A stretch of DNA of 64,000 nt from NCBI GenBank assembly GCA_900491605.1, contig UESW01001520.1, forward strand, positions 452,592 to 516,591. The letters run 5' to 3'. This document shows positions 1 to 12,660 of this stretch, piece after piece (positions within the stretch are counted from its first letter, which is position 1; each line of letters begins with the position of its first letter). Origin of the DNA: Calamus simplicifolius. Its lineage: Eukaryota > Streptophyta > Magnoliopsida > Arecales > Arecaceae. A program made the translations under genes and the position numbers. The notes under the pieces were generated by a model that saw only the letters and a list, made by a program, of their open reading frames with translations, did no database searches and had not been told where the DNA came from.

Positions 1-3000
1 CTTCTTTTGCAAGAAGCAGGGTCATTGGAAGAGGAACTATCCCCTTTATATTGCATCCCTTGACCCGAACAGCTCCAAGAAGAGGAAGCAGCAAGGAAAT
101 GCTGAACAATGTATATATGATAATGCCTTGTAATTTCTCTATCTATGATACTACTAATTGGTATTGGATACTGAAAGTCCAATTCACATATGCAATTCTT
201 TGCAAGGACTTTAAGTTAGTAGAAGATTTGAGGACGATGAGAGATTCTTAAACGCGGGAAATGGAAGCCAAGTTCCAGTCTTGGCGTTGGGAGTCATCAA
301 ACTTATTTTTGAGTCTTGTACAATTATTTTAAATGAATGTCATTATTGTCCATCTTTCATTTTAAATGTCATTTCTGTAGGCCAATTGGCCATGTCTGGT
401 TATGAATTATCAATAAAGAATGACATTTGTAAAATCATTATAATGGTTCTGTTGTGATGAATGGATATATGAGTAATGGTATATATGTACTATCACGACA
501 TGTTAGTATAATGTATACATCTAGCAAACGCCCTAGAATAAACGATATCAGTAATTCTTACCTCTGGCACTATCGGCTAGGTCATATAAACAAGAACAGG
601 ATAAACAGGTTGAGATAAGAAGGTCTACTTGAGGTTAATGATTTCGAATCATTACCAACATGTGAATCTTGTATTATGGGTAAAATGACCAAATCATCTT
701 TTAGTGGAAAAGATGAACGGGCCAATGGAATTCTAAGTCTGGTACATATCAATGTATGCGGACCTATGAATGTCTATGCCAGGGGTGGGTATAATTATTT
801 CATTACGTTGACAGACGACCTTTCAAGGTATGGTTATATATTCTTGATGAGACATAAGTCTGAATCGTTTGAAATTTCAAACGATATCATAATGAAGTAG
901 AAAAATAAACTGGAAAGTTTATCAAAACCCTTCGATCAAATCGAGGTGGTGAATATCTTTCCAGTGAGTTTCTAACATATCTTGAGGAGAATGGATTCTC
1001 TCTCAATGGACACCTCCAAGGACACCTCAGTTAAATGGAGTGTCTGAAAGGAGGAATCAACCCTGTTAAACATGGTTTGGTCCATAATAGGCTTTGCATC
1101 TCTGTCGATCTCCTTTTGGGGTTATGCTTTAGAGTCAGCTTATTATCTTTTAAATAGAATCCCAAGTAAGTCCGTTAACAAAACACTATATAAGATATGG
1201 ACTAGCATAAGCCGATACTCTCACACCTTTGGGTCTGGGGCTGCCCGGCTTATAGTAAACATTTGGAAATAGATATGCTTGGACCTAGGTCTGACCGGTG
1301 CCTATTTGTAGGATATCCAAAAGAGACTAAGGGGTATTACTTTTACTTGCCTGAAGAACAAAATTGTTCGTCAGTCTTAGGACTATTTTTTTAGAAAAGG
1401 AGTTTCTTGGTGAAGGAACTAGAGCTACTAAGATTGAACTTAGTGAAGTTCAACAAGGAGAAAAACCAATACACTTAAGAGACAATACATAAACGGATTT
1501 GATTAGATCAAACCCAGAGCCTATATAATAACCATTAAGGAGATCTAGTAGGGTACTCCGTTAACCAGACAGATACTATGGTTTCTTGGTCCGGGATGAT
1601 GATCATATTGAACTCGATGAGAACAATGAGGATCTGATCACCTATATGGATGCAATGCAAAGGTTTGACTTGAGAAATAGCTAGAAGCCATAAAATTTGA
1701 AATGAAGTCTATGGAAATCAACAATATATGGACATTGGTTGATCCATCAGAGGAGATAAAACCCGTTGGATGCAAATGGATTTTCAAAAGAAAAAGAGGG
1801 GCAGATGGGCAGGTAGAGACCTATAAAGCCGATCTGGTTGCTAAGGGATATTGTCAACGTTATGGTATAGACTATGATGAGACGTTTTCTCCTGTCGCAA
1901 TGCTTAAATCCATTCGGATTATTTTTCTTTAGCAGCACACTTTGATTATGAAAGATGGCAAATGGATGTTCGAACAGCTTTCCTGAATGGTGAGCTGAAG
2001 AAGAGGTGTATATGATACAACCTGAAGGGTTTACATCCAAAGATGAGTCAAAAGTGTACAAGCTACAAAGATCCATTTATGGATTGAAGCAGGCATCTCG
2101 GAGTTGGAACATGCGGTTTGATAAATGTATTAGGACGTATGGTTTTGTTAGAAACAGAGAAGAACCTTGCATTTACAAATGAGCAAATGGTTCTGTGGTT
2201 GTATTCCTTGTGTTGTATGTGGATGACATTCTCTTAATCGAGAATGACATTCCAGCACTACAGGGAATAAAGGTCTGTTGTCATCTCAGTTTTCTATGAA
2301 GGACTTGGGTGAAGCCTCTTTTATACTTGGTATGAAAATCTATAGAGATAGATCTAAGAGGCTTCTGGGATTATCCCAATCTACGTACATAGACACTGTG
2401 CTGAACCGGTTCAGTATGGAGAATTCCAAGAAAGGCTATCTTCTAATAGGCCATGGAATTTCTCTCTCCAAAAAGGATTATGCGACAACTCTAGAAAAAG
2501 AGAGCGTATGAGTAGGATTCCATATGCTTCGGCAGTGGGTTCTATCATGTATGCTATGACATGTACTAGACCAAACGTGGCATATTCATTAGGGATAGTG
2601 AGCAGATACCAGTCTGACCCAGGTAACACTCATTGGAAAGTAGTGAAGATATTCTTAAGTATTTACGAAATACTAAGGACTAATGGCTAATTTATGAAGA
2701 ACCTGACTTAAAACTTGTGGGGTATACTGACTCCAATTTTCAGTCAGATAGGGATGACAACAAGAGTGTATCAGATTTATTTTTACCCTAAATGGAGGAG
2801 TGATCTATGAAAAAGATCCAAGCAGCACACTATGGCGGACTCAGTATGCGAGGCAGAATATATTGATATCGTATGCAGCAAAGGAAGCTGTATGGTTGCA
2901 AAAGTTTCTAGAGAACTGGGAGTGACACCTTCTCTGGATGGTCCTATTTCGGTGTACTGTGACAACATCGGAGCCATTGCTCAAGCTAAAGAGCCAAAGT

Positions 3001-3199
3001 CCCATCAATGCACCAAACATATTCTGCGCCGTTATCACTTGTGCGAGAAATTATGGAGCGAGGTGACATCAACCTTCAGAAGATTGATGGAAAGGAGAAC
3101 CTAGCCGACCTATTCACTAAAACTCTTGGAATTAAAGAATTTGATGACCATAAATTAAAGATGGGTATTAGATACTATTCTGAGTGGCTTTACTCCTAG
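1..3199 (+). pseudogene. Decayed copia gag-pol polyprotein (element A)
   Basis: Frames are broken, but domains follow in order. A zinc knuckle at 2-45 reads CKKQGHWKRNY, with Tyr where the last Cys of CX2CX4HX4C should be. GAG-pre-integrase (about 565-680) has the LGHIN and CESC motifs. The integrase core (about 680-1270) has VCGPMN and YNYFITLTDDLSRYG. Reverse transcriptase (about 1690-2520) has GCKWIFKRKRGADG, an LVAKGY motif, and a VDDILL remnant near 2218-2237. RNase H and the C-terminus (about 2700-3199) include TKTLGIKEFDDHKLKMGIRY. In a working element this polyprotein would make the particle, copy the RNA and integrate the cDNA. At least six frame breaks rule that out here. Confidence 0.92.
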
Positions 3200-3206
3200 T
3201 GGGAGA

Positions 3207-4919
3207 TGTTGAGAATTGTGTCCTAAAGCCAATCAATTAACATGTAGATGATTGTCCAAGTTGTAAATGTATATGAATTATAAATTAATAAAATTTGGCA
3301 GTTCATCGCATCGCATCTTTTGAAATAAATTCTTTTATGATGGAGTCCTTAGAACCATAATATATTCAAAAAAGAGAGGATTTATTGAGTGGTTCTTAAA
3401 ATAGTCACGACCAAATAATATATAGTTATAGGATAACTATGTATCAAGTAAAGATCGTTGTATATCATATGGGTTGGTTGTCCTCTTTACCAAGGAGTGT
3501 GGTGATACTGTATGACATGCAGGTGAGGTGTATGATATTTCACTGAACGTGACAAATCTACGAATACTCTTCTGCCAAGAAGTGTTTGCGAAGGATATGG
3601 ATATAAGTCTCCTTCTGACCTGAGATCACCATGGTAGCCTGCAAGCAACCTACTGTACTTTGATACCGGATTACCTGGATTTTTAATCCAGTGACATAAG
3701 GTTTCTGGGTGCAGTAAAGTACTTGTGGAGCAGTGAGTGGATCAAAAAGGGATTGACCCCTCAAACAGTTTGGAATAAATGTCTCACTGTGTTTCAATTT
3801 AGCAAAACCTTGGCCAGGGTAGTCCCTATGAGGAGTCACAGGACTAATAAAGATTGAGATACTTTATAGATGAATTGATTAAGGTTGGCAGTTGAAACCT
3901 AAGTCATCTTGAGCATTGAGGGTCAAAGGGATGAATTATATGGTAACCATATGCCAGAGGTTCTTGATTGTTGCTCTGTAACCTTCGGCCTATCCGAACG
4001 TCGGGTGTCATTGTTAGATGGTGACTTCGATTAGTATTGGAAGTGTTCCAGTGCTATCGGCTTAGTGTTCAATCCTATGGAGTCACACGCCTTAGGGGAT
4101 TCTACATGACTGGATGATTGAGAAACTAAACGTTAGTAAATTAATTGAAGGATTAAATTGGTGATACGATTGATGGCCAGCTCAATTTGATTAAGCTATG
4201 AACATCTTGGTCAAATCAAATAGATTTGGTTTGGACTCAAATTTAGGTAAGCCTAATGTTAACATCCTTACCATTTAAATTTGAATTATGAATTTGAATT
4301 TCAAACTAATTTTAATTTTAAGTTTAAAGATTAAATTTTGAATTCAAAACTTTAAGTCTGAATTTAAAATGGATGTTAATGATCTCTCCCTAATTACCCC
4401 TCATTCTTAACTTCTAACCTTTTCAGTTTTTAACTGGAAAAGGAGATGAGTTTCTTCCATAACATGAAGAGTTTCTTCTTTAACTCCTTTTCGATTTTTA
4501 ACTGAAGAAGAAGATGAAGAGTTTTTCTTATCTGTCAAGAAACGTTGAAAAAGGAAACGACAGGGAGATGAGAAATTTTTAGGGTGAAAGGGATTCTTGC
4601 TATAAAACCTGAAGGTAAAATATTTTATAAGATATACAACCTTTTGATAATTCCATGAGTACCTTGGTATAAAAGAGAAGAAATCTCATCATCGAAACCT
4701 AGGAGAGGAGCTAGCACTCCAAAAAGGCTGGTTAGGACCAGAGCCCCGATGTGGATCACCTGTAGAGGCCATACACCTTTGTGTGGCTAGCAGAAGTACT
4801 ATCTACCATCGCTTCTACTGCTATGTGAGTGATTAAGCATCAAAAGGTAAAAGATTCAATATTTACTGGTGACTTAGATGAGATCTAAGGCACTAGGCAA
4901 CATACATAGATATGATCTA

Positions 4920-4961
<42 letters not shown>

Positions 4962-5223
4962 GATTTGATCTATGTATTAGATCTTTTATACTTATATATA
5001 TTGATCCTGTTATAGGCTGATATTGGATTAGATCTAATATCTTATTGCTTCCGTTGCATGCTTATTTTATAAAATGTTAAAATGCATTTCTATCTATTCA
5101 TAGACTTTCAAGAGCATTACATATAACAAGTATATAGGATGCAAATATCAAATCATTTATTATATGTCATCTGATGTCAATCATCATAGAAAAATTATGT
5201 CTTTTAGACCATAATTTTCAACA
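3207..5223 (+). repeat. 3' LTR of copia element A
   Basis: It begins TGTTGAGAATTG right after the purine-rich GTGGGAGA and ends TTTTCAACA, giving perfect 6-bp inverted ends (TGTTGA/TCAACA). At 2017 bp it is long for a copia LTR. It holds AT-rich stretches and a TTA microsatellite. Beyond the right end the sequence changes at once to antisense copia gag/protease coding sequence. The matching 5' LTR is not in the window, so insertion age cannot be read. Confidence 0.9.
4922..4958. repeat. (TTA)n microsatellite in LTR A
   Basis: About twelve uninterrupted TTA units lie within the LTR. They are bordered on each side by similar TAGAT..GATCTATGT segments, so the repeat expanded between two short direct copies. 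Confidence 0.95.
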
Positions 5224-6130
5224 AAATCCAGTTTGCATGTGCCAATCCCTCTATAACTTCTACATACTTTAGTGTTGTTTCTTATATATATCAATCTTGA
5301 TCCAGTTGGTATTCGGCGATACATAAAAGCTCTCCAAGATCTACAAAGGATGTGGTTTAATAAGCATTACAGAACTTGAAACATGAATGTAACTAAAGTT
5401 GGTAGGAAACACTGATGCTTCTCCTTGCCGTGCTCAGCACATTCATGAGCGAAGTGGTCTAACTTAATTACCATGCTTGAAGCACTTCAGTTTACTTGTG
5501 TCCTTTCTCCCCACACCCCAACATCCCCTTCACTTAGGATTGGTCTGGACTTTCTTCACTCTTAGGATATCATTCTTGTCCTTCCTAGGTTTCTTACCTC
5601 CTCTCCATTTGGAGCTCACACCCTTACGTGAGCTGGGGGTTCAACAACTTATGCATGGCTAGAAGATTTTACTCTTTCGAAGCCTTCATCTTGTAGCTCC
5701 ACATGATGACAGATATAAATAAAAGTTTTGATGCTTTCATTGTGCATCATGTTCATCTTCATCTGTTCTGAACTTTAAGAAAGAGAATTTAATTATGACC
5801 GCATGAACCTATGGTTTATCAGTTAGCAGATGTCTGGCTATCTTTAGCTTGCTGATCATGATCGACATTTTCCTAGGTATTGCCCAATTATGTGATGCTA
5901 GTGCTTCACATAGGTATCAAACTTGATCATTAACTTTCTCAGTTTGATAGAGGTATTATCAAACTTTTTTCTTTTAAAGCATTGCCCAGATTTTGGCAGT
6001 CATATACTGCTCAAACTTGCACATCAAATCATCTTGCATTGCACTCAACATTGGTGATGCGAGCGGTCTTATTATTTTGATCCTACAATTGAAGGCTTCT
6101 TAATCTCTCTTATGTTAAGCAATCATGCCT
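5224..6130 (-). pseudogene. Antisense fragment of an older copia gag-protease
   Basis: Read on the minus strand, this carries gag motifs of the UBN2 type. FEQYMTAK lies near 6010-6030, then an LRKLMIKFDTY segment, then MNMMHNESIKTF and HHVELQDEGFE near 5690-5750. A zinc knuckle remnant (KCFKHG, then LDHFAHECAE) lies around 5430-5490. The protease-side segment YRRIPTGSRLIYIRNNTKV..GIGTCKL lies at about 5228-5330. Several frameshifts and stops separate these pieces. The coding similarity stops abruptly at 5224, where LTR A begins, and at its upstream end near 6130-6250, where LINE A begins. It is therefore the oldest layer of this nest. Confidence 0.85.
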
Positions 6131-6304
6131 GACACAAGTTCAGTCATGATATGATGAGGTGTCTCTATAACTTCTTATTCCTCAACAACCCACTGTATGG
6201 AAGGAGAACTTGATTTGGGAAAAAGGTTTAACTCTAGTTCTTGCTTTAAGATTCATGTATCCGGCTGTTAACTCTCTGATCTCCAGTGATCGTCGTCGCC
6301 GGCT

Positions 6305-7977
6305 ATGATTGCTTGCCTACGGACAATGGCGAATTCTTCGAAAGCTACTCCAGTGGCCCCGGATGGCTTGGAATGAGCCTTGGACAATCGTTTTGTCTGG
6401 ATGGCTCCTTCACCCTCTATGGAAAAAATCTCTGACCTTGAGCGTCGGTTTCCTAAATTGTTCGGTTCTGGTTTAGGCCTTGGAGGAGTCCTATGGCTAG
6501 GGGAAGATGATGGTGATAGCTCGGAGTCTCTCCCGATGGGTACTGCCAGAGGTCATCGTTCAGGAGTTTCGCCAAGCATGAATCTTCGACAACGTTGAAT
6601 CCGTTAGCTTGGCTCATCATATTATCTGTTCCGATTCTCTGATCCCCAAGCTAAGGATCAGGTTCTGTGAAGGCCCTGGGTGGCTAATGGGAAGCTGATT
6701 GCCGTGGAGGATTGGCGTCCGAAGCTTGTGCCTTTGGAAGGATCTTTGTCCACTGCCCTGCTTTGGATTCGATTGCCATCGCTCCTGATTGAATTCTGGA
6801 TAGAGGGAATTTTGAGCACAATTCTATCGGTGGCAAGTGTCTACTTGTTCCTGGACTCTGCAACTAAGGAGAGGAAGCATGGGGGGTTTGCTCGTGCCTG
6901 CATCCGGGTTGACCTGAGCAAACCCCTCCGACCGAGGGCGAGGGTGCGAGGTAGCGGAGCACCATTCTTGCAACAATTCTCCTACGAACACCTTGAGGGT
7001 ATATGTGGTTCCTATGGTTCTCTGCATCCAGTCGGAACTTGTGGCTCGGCACCGGTTGCTGAATCTTCTTCGGCTAGCCCCGCGTTTGGACATTGGATGG
7101 CTGCTCTCCGGTGACGGAGGGCCCCCCAAGCTTAGGATGCTGTTACTGGTAAGCAGATTCAGTATGGAGCTGTGGCCTCCCCTGTTTGGCTTGATGGGTG
7201 GCAGGCACCAAGGAAGGTTGCTCGGTAGTCTGGGAGGAAACCAGCTGCTGCGACACTTGTTCATAGCCCTAGCTGAAGGGGGGCGAGGGTCGGGTGGATA
7301 GTGCCATGCCGGTGGTGGCGGTGGGGGTTGCCCAAACCGAGAGCTTAGGCTATGCCCCAGGGACTTCTGCAGTGAAGATTGACCAACAGCATGAGCTGGA
7401 AAGGACAGCGTGCCAATCAAAGAGTGCATGCTAATGGAGTCTGAGGGAATTAATCAGGCTGAGACCCCACTGCCTCAATTCTCTCTAACTTTGCCACCAA
7501 CCCATTTGCCTGTTGGGCTCTAATAAATGGGCTGGCCGGCCGAAGGCCCGTAAGGATGCCAATCTGGTCCCACTTAAGAGGCCCAACCTATGGAGACTCC
7601 CACTCAGAGGGTGCTCCAAGACCACTAAAGGGAGGGAAATACCCCATCTCCGATAAAGGTAAAGAGCAATTAATCACTTTTACTTTTTCAGCATTTGTGG
7701 ATGATTCGAAGGGGACTGAGACTCTATCGGTAACATGTTCAAGCATACCCAACATAAGGATGTATATGTCCCAGAAGTTAACACTGAGGTCACCCAGTTG
7801 GTTGTTCAGGAGAGACGTACCCATGATTCTGCAGTCTCTCTTCTTAAGAAGGCCATTCAGCTGGATGTGGCTGTTGAGCTTATGGACAGTCATAGTCAGG
7901 GGCCCGCAGAGGGTGTACTTCTAGCCAGCTATCCATCTGATGTTGAGATATCAGGAGATCAGGTGGGCCCCCTCTAG
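6305..7977 (+). pseudogene. LINE A ORF1 (nucleic-acid-binding protein)
   Basis: The frame starts at an ATG at 6305 and meets a stop after about 24 codons, but continues in the same frame from 6380. The segment 6680-7114 (VEDWRPKLVPLEGSLSTALLWIRLPSL..) matches the DUF4283-type N-terminal domain of plant L1 ORF1 proteins, ending with a GGFARACIRVDLSKPL motif. The rest is spread over several frames. The last frame ends with a TAG at 7975-7977, directly abutting the ORF2 start. ORF1 of such elements packages element RNA. This copy cannot make a full product. Confidence 0.78.
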
Positions 7978-10900
7978 ATGAATATTCTTATCTGGAATGT
8001 GAGAGGAGCCCAGAAACCATCGTTCGCTCCTCTTTTGGAAGGCTTATGCAGCTTCACAGTTTTGACATCTGTGTCTTGTTGAAAACTTATTTGTCTGGGT
8101 ATAGTCTGGCTTATGTCAGGAGGCAGATATCCAGATCTTGAGTTTCTTATGCTATTGAGTCTGATGGCTTATCTGGAGGTATCCTGGCCTTATGGAGGAA
8201 CATTGATATTAGAGTGGATGCTTTTCACTGCTGCAGTCAGCAGGTTGCTTTTGTCATTTCCGAGGAGACGTCGGTCCCTTGGTTCCTCTTGGGTGTTTAT
8301 GCCAGTACAGACTTTCGGGAGCGTCGAGTGCTCTAGGATAAAATTCTGTCCTTGCTTGCCTAGGGTGTTCCTTCCCTGATTGCTGGTGACTTCAACTGTA
8401 TTGTGGGTGCCAATGAGAAGAAAGAGGCAAGCAGTTTGTGGAGTCCATGGACATATCTGAGTTTAGGACCTTCATAGCCTCTGCTAACCTTCTAGACTTG
8501 GGGTTCCAGGGAGCCCAATTCACCTAGTGTAATAACCGTCAAGGATTTTTGGGAAAGATTGGATAGGGCCATGGCACTGCTAATTGTCTTCACTGTTACC
8601 CTTCTACCACCGTTACTCATTTGTCCAGGATTGCCTCTGATCACTGTCCATTCTAATCTCCACTGATGTGGCTGCTCAGCAGAAGAGAGTTTAAATTTAA
8701 GAAATTCTGAACATCTTACTCTGCTACCAGGACCTTAATTTCTCAGATGTAGCATGTTCCTATCAGAGGGAGTGCTACATACGGATTATCTAGGTGCCTG
8801 AGCTTGCGAGACGCAGACTATCCAGATGGAATAGGGAGGAGGTGGGTGACATTGTCAGGCAAGTCGAGCAGGTTGAGAGTATTATAGCCACACTCCAGGC
8901 TAAGGAAGATCAGTTTGGCTGTCTTCATGATTCTGACCTTACTTCACTCTGTTCCAGTCTGGCTCTTCACCACTCCCTTCTTCGGTAGCAGGAGATCTTT
9001 TGGAGGTAAAGTTTACGGATTCAGTGGATCAGGAAAGGTGATCAGAATACTAGATTTGTTTATCAGGCCACTTTAAAACACCGTGTGGTGAATCGGATCC
9101 GGTGGCTTGCTGATGATGAGAAAAACTTCCAGAAGGATATTCAGGTTATTAGGAACCAGCTTCTTTACTTTTTTCAGTCGAGATGGACTGAGCAAACGGA
9201 GGATGGGTTCCTTGTCATTCCTGTGGCGACACCCTTTAAGGTCTCTGATGCGGTGAATGATCTTCTTACTAGGCTGATTACTTCGAAGGAGATTCAGTTG
9301 GCTTTATGGAACCTTAGTTCTGATAAGGCCTCGGGGCCTGATGGGTTTCCATCCTTTTTCTTCCGCCACTATTAGGATATTGTGGGTCAGGATATGGTGC
9401 AGGCCATCGAGCTGGTCTTTCTATCCAAAACTATTCCCCCTAATTGGAATCAGACTCTTGTTACCCTGGTGCTAAACGACCTGATGCTTCCATGCCATAG
9501 CACTACTAGCCGATCAGTCTCTACACTACCTTATATAAGGTTTGCGCTCGTCTCTTGTTCTCTCACCTGAGATTGGTAGTTCCTCACCTTATTTCTCCTA
9601 AGCAGAGGGCTTTCCTCAAAGCACGTTGTATCTCTGATAATGTCCTGTTAGCTCAAGAGTTTATGCATGATCTTCATCGAACCTCTACTCGTCAGTGTCT
9701 TATGGCTGTTAAGCTGGAAATGGAGAGAGCTTATGACAGAGTGAGTTGGGATTTTCTCTACCGATCTCTTCAGGAGTTTGGGTTTGATGACCTTTTTATT
9801 GCTTGGATTAGGGCTTCTATTCATCGGTCATCCTTCTCTATCATTATTAATGGTGGCCAGACGGACTACTTTCATTCAGCTGTTGGTCTGAGGCAGGGAT
9901 ATCCTCCTTTCCCCTTCCTGTTCATTCTCTCTGCTAATGCGTTATCTCGGGCCCTATCTCAGGCTCAGTAGGTCTCCTCTTTTGTCCCTTATAGTGCGGG
10001 CCCCCACAGGCCCTCGCTATCTCACCTTTTATTTGCTGATGATTGCATCCTCTTGGGCAGGGCCACTATCTACAATGCTACTGCTTTTGCTATAGTAATT
10101 CAGTCTTATTGTAGGGCCTCTGGACAGAAAGTTAATCTAAGTAAATCCATGATAAGCTTCAGTCCGAAGACAAACTTTTCTATAAGGGAGACTATCATGC
10201 AAATCTTGGATATCTCTACACAGGCTGACCGTCTATCCTATCTGGGAATACCTATACCTATTATGGGGAGACAGGTGCGGAGTACCAATTTCAGTAATTT
10301 TGAGCATCGAGTCTGAGATCGTCTGGATGAGTGGCAGGTCACAGGGTTATCTATGATGGCTAGGCTTACCCTTATACGCTCAGTACTCACTTCTTTTCCT
10401 CTCTACATTCTATCTAATGCAGCCATACCGGTGACTTGTCTGAGGAGGATGGAGAGATGCTTCCGAGACTTCCTCTGGAGCTCCATGTAGGACGGCCATG
10501 GGATCCACCTTATGGCTTAGGACATTGTCTGTATGCCGATCACGAAGGGAGGGCTTGGGATACAGTCCCTCACAGTTAGAAAGGAGGCTTTGACCGCTAG
10601 GCATACGATGCGATTCTTGCTTAATCCGCATTATTTGTGGAGCTTGTTTATGCGTGCCAAATACAAAGACTGGACCCCTTATACATCTTTTCAGCCTACT
10701 CGTGGATACTCTTTCTTTAGTGGATGTGCTTCGGGATACGTGGATTGCAGATTACCACTGATCTGATGGCCTACCTTTGTTATCTCTGACATCCTTAGTG
10801 GAATGAGAGTCACTGATTTAATTGCTCAGGATCACTATGTTTGACATACCTCCTTGGTGTCCACTCTTTTTGGTGCGGAGCTCTACCGGCGCATTCTTTC

Positions 10901-12035
10901 TATTTCTCTTCTTTCAGACCACACCTCTAACATCAGATTATGAAGGAGATCCTATATGTCTTGTGCTCCTATTAGGAATCTTATGCAGGTTTATAGGTCA
11001 TAGCCCAGGCATACGATGAATGTGTCTTGGATATGAAAGGTTCCCATTCACCATAGAGTTCAGCTCTTCATTTGGAAACTAGCTTGGTACTATCTTCCTA
11101 CATGTTTCCTGCTCTCTGGGAGGGGCATGTTGATCCAGCCTACGTGCCCTTTATGTGGGTTAGAGGAGGAGACTATTGATCATGCTATCTTCACTTGCAG
11201 CAAAGCGAGACTGATATGGCAGATCTTGGGTTACTGCTCTTGGGGTGATAGTAGTAACCCTTGTCGCACATCCTTTCTGCGTTTGATTTGGTGGGAATGC
11301 AGAGGGGTATCCGACAGTTGGATGCCACAATTGCTTACATTGCTCATCGGGTTTGGTTGTCTCGGAACCGATATTTTCATTGATGAGATTGATCCCCTAT
11401 AGGATTGTCAGGATAACTTTGTCCATTTCTGCTAAGTACACTCTCCATCATACAGCTCTTGATTTTGATCGCCCTAGCATCTAGGGTTCCCTTGCTGCCT
11501 CAGCAGTGCACCAACTTATGGTCTTTATCTCCTGGGAGCCCCACCTCTAGGGTTTGTCAAAATCAATTTTGATGAAAGTGTTCGAGGTAGACTGGCTGGA
11601 TCGGCTTTTGTGATCCGTGGATCGGATGGGTCGATGTTGGCGGCTGGTGGATTTAGCCTTCTTGACCTTTCAGTGCCACTAATTAAGCTGTATGCTGCGT
11701 GGGCTGGTATATTCTATGTCATCTGTAGTCTAGGCATCTGCAGGCTTATTATCAAGGGGGATTCTATTATTGTTGTTTGCTGGCTCCGATAGGACTTAGA
11801 CGATCTTTCCCTACTAATCCCTTAATCTGCGATATTTGGACTTGCTTCTCATGCTTACAGTGCCCAGATTTGGCATATTTATCGGGAAGCTAACTCAGCG
11901 GATGACTGGGTAGTTGCTCGAATGGCCCACCACTTCGGACCTTGGAGCTGGAAGCAAAGTGATTCGTGTCCGCTGGTTCTTACTCAAATTTTGTATTCTG
12001 ATATATCAAGCTTGACTCATCCTATAATGATGTGA
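7978..12035 (+). pseudogene. LINE A ORF2 (endonuclease-RT-RNase H)
   Basis: The start MNILIWNVRG at 7978 is the classic endonuclease N-terminus of plant L1 ORF2. Further endonuclease motifs include ESDGLSGGILALW (about 8155-8200), YASTDFRERRVL and AGDFNC. The reverse transcriptase has KASGPDGFP (about 9325), PKQRAFLKARCISDNVLLAQE (about 9600), ERAYDRVSWDFL, LRQGYP and the catalytic FADD at 10032-10043. A CPLCGLEEETIDHAIFTC zinc motif lies at about 11145-11200. RNase H (about 11550-11960) starts FDESVRGRLAGSAFVIRGSDG. The stop is at 12033-12035. More than ten frame disruptions are present. In a live element this enzyme nicks the target and primes cDNA synthesis there. Confidence 0.9.
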
Positions 12036-12056
12036 TCATTCGTCTGTAATAAAAAA

Positions 12057-12660
12057 AATACGCACTATATGTTCCCAGTGCCTTGTGTTACCGTTGTTAC
12101 CATTTAGTTTCTTGCCCCTCTTGAGCCCAGCCACTATGTTACTAGAAGCAATAACCTTTTTCTGCATATAAACAATTGCACAGTATTAGAATTAGCACAA
12201 CATTGTAGACACACAATCTGCCCCAAATTTCTACTCAAAAAATGATAATTGAACACAAGATATGTGACCAATATGTTTCCAATCATTCCCCATTATCCTT
12301 GTGTCTCATCATCATTCTTAAAATATAATTTATGCAAAAAAAAAAGTTATGGTAATTTTTTTTTTTGATTCTGCTAATGCTCAAGTATCTAGATAGTATA
12401 CATCATGCATCATAGACAAATATTCATCAAACCAAGAATATAAGACAAATAAAAAACCATTAATTCACAATATTATGTACAAAAATAATATCCATCTAAA
12501 AACATCCAACCAAAAAAAAATACTACCTCACCATCATGCTATCAAAATTACCATACTAATATAAAAACTATCATATGTGCTGGACATCATGGTCAAGTCT
12601 AGCGGATCCTCAACCCTTGTCTAAAACCTCAATTTGTAAAACTGTTAGAGTCCAATAAAC
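12057..12660. other. AT-rich non-coding stretch
   Basis: The stretch lies between the LINE A tail and the GC-rich block. It has several short poly-A and poly-T runs and no reading frame or recognisable element. I looked here for the missing 5' end of the antisense copia fragment, on the idea that LINE A split it, and saw none. Confidence 0.6.

Larger units (their letters stand above)
1..5223 (+). mobile_element. Ty1/copia LTR retrotransposon A, 5' part outside window
   Basis: The window opens inside the gag zinc-knuckle region and runs through integrase, reverse transcriptase and RNase H in the usual copia order, then a polypurine stretch and a complete 3' LTR. The 5' LTR and most of gag lie left of the window. 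The LTR ends at 5223, and the next base belongs to an unrelated antisense copia fragment, so this element inserted into an older one. The coding part carries many stops and frameshifts, so the copy is inactive. Confidence 0.93.
6255..12056 (+). mobile_element. L1-type LINE (LINE A), near full length, decayed
   Basis: A two-ORF non-LTR retrotransposon. ORF1 is followed immediately by ORF2 with endonuclease, reverse transcriptase, Cys-rich zinc motif and a C-terminal RNase H, the layout of many plant L1 elements. The 3' end is a short A-rich tail (about 12047-12059). The 5' boundary is estimated from where ORF1 leader sequence starts. I found no convincing target-site duplication. Many stops and frameshifts show it is dead. 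Confidence 0.9.

Noticed and set aside
6824..7429. 201-codon minus-strand frame rich in Pro and Ser
   Set aside because: It lies opposite LINE A ORF1, whose domain motifs are on the plus strand.
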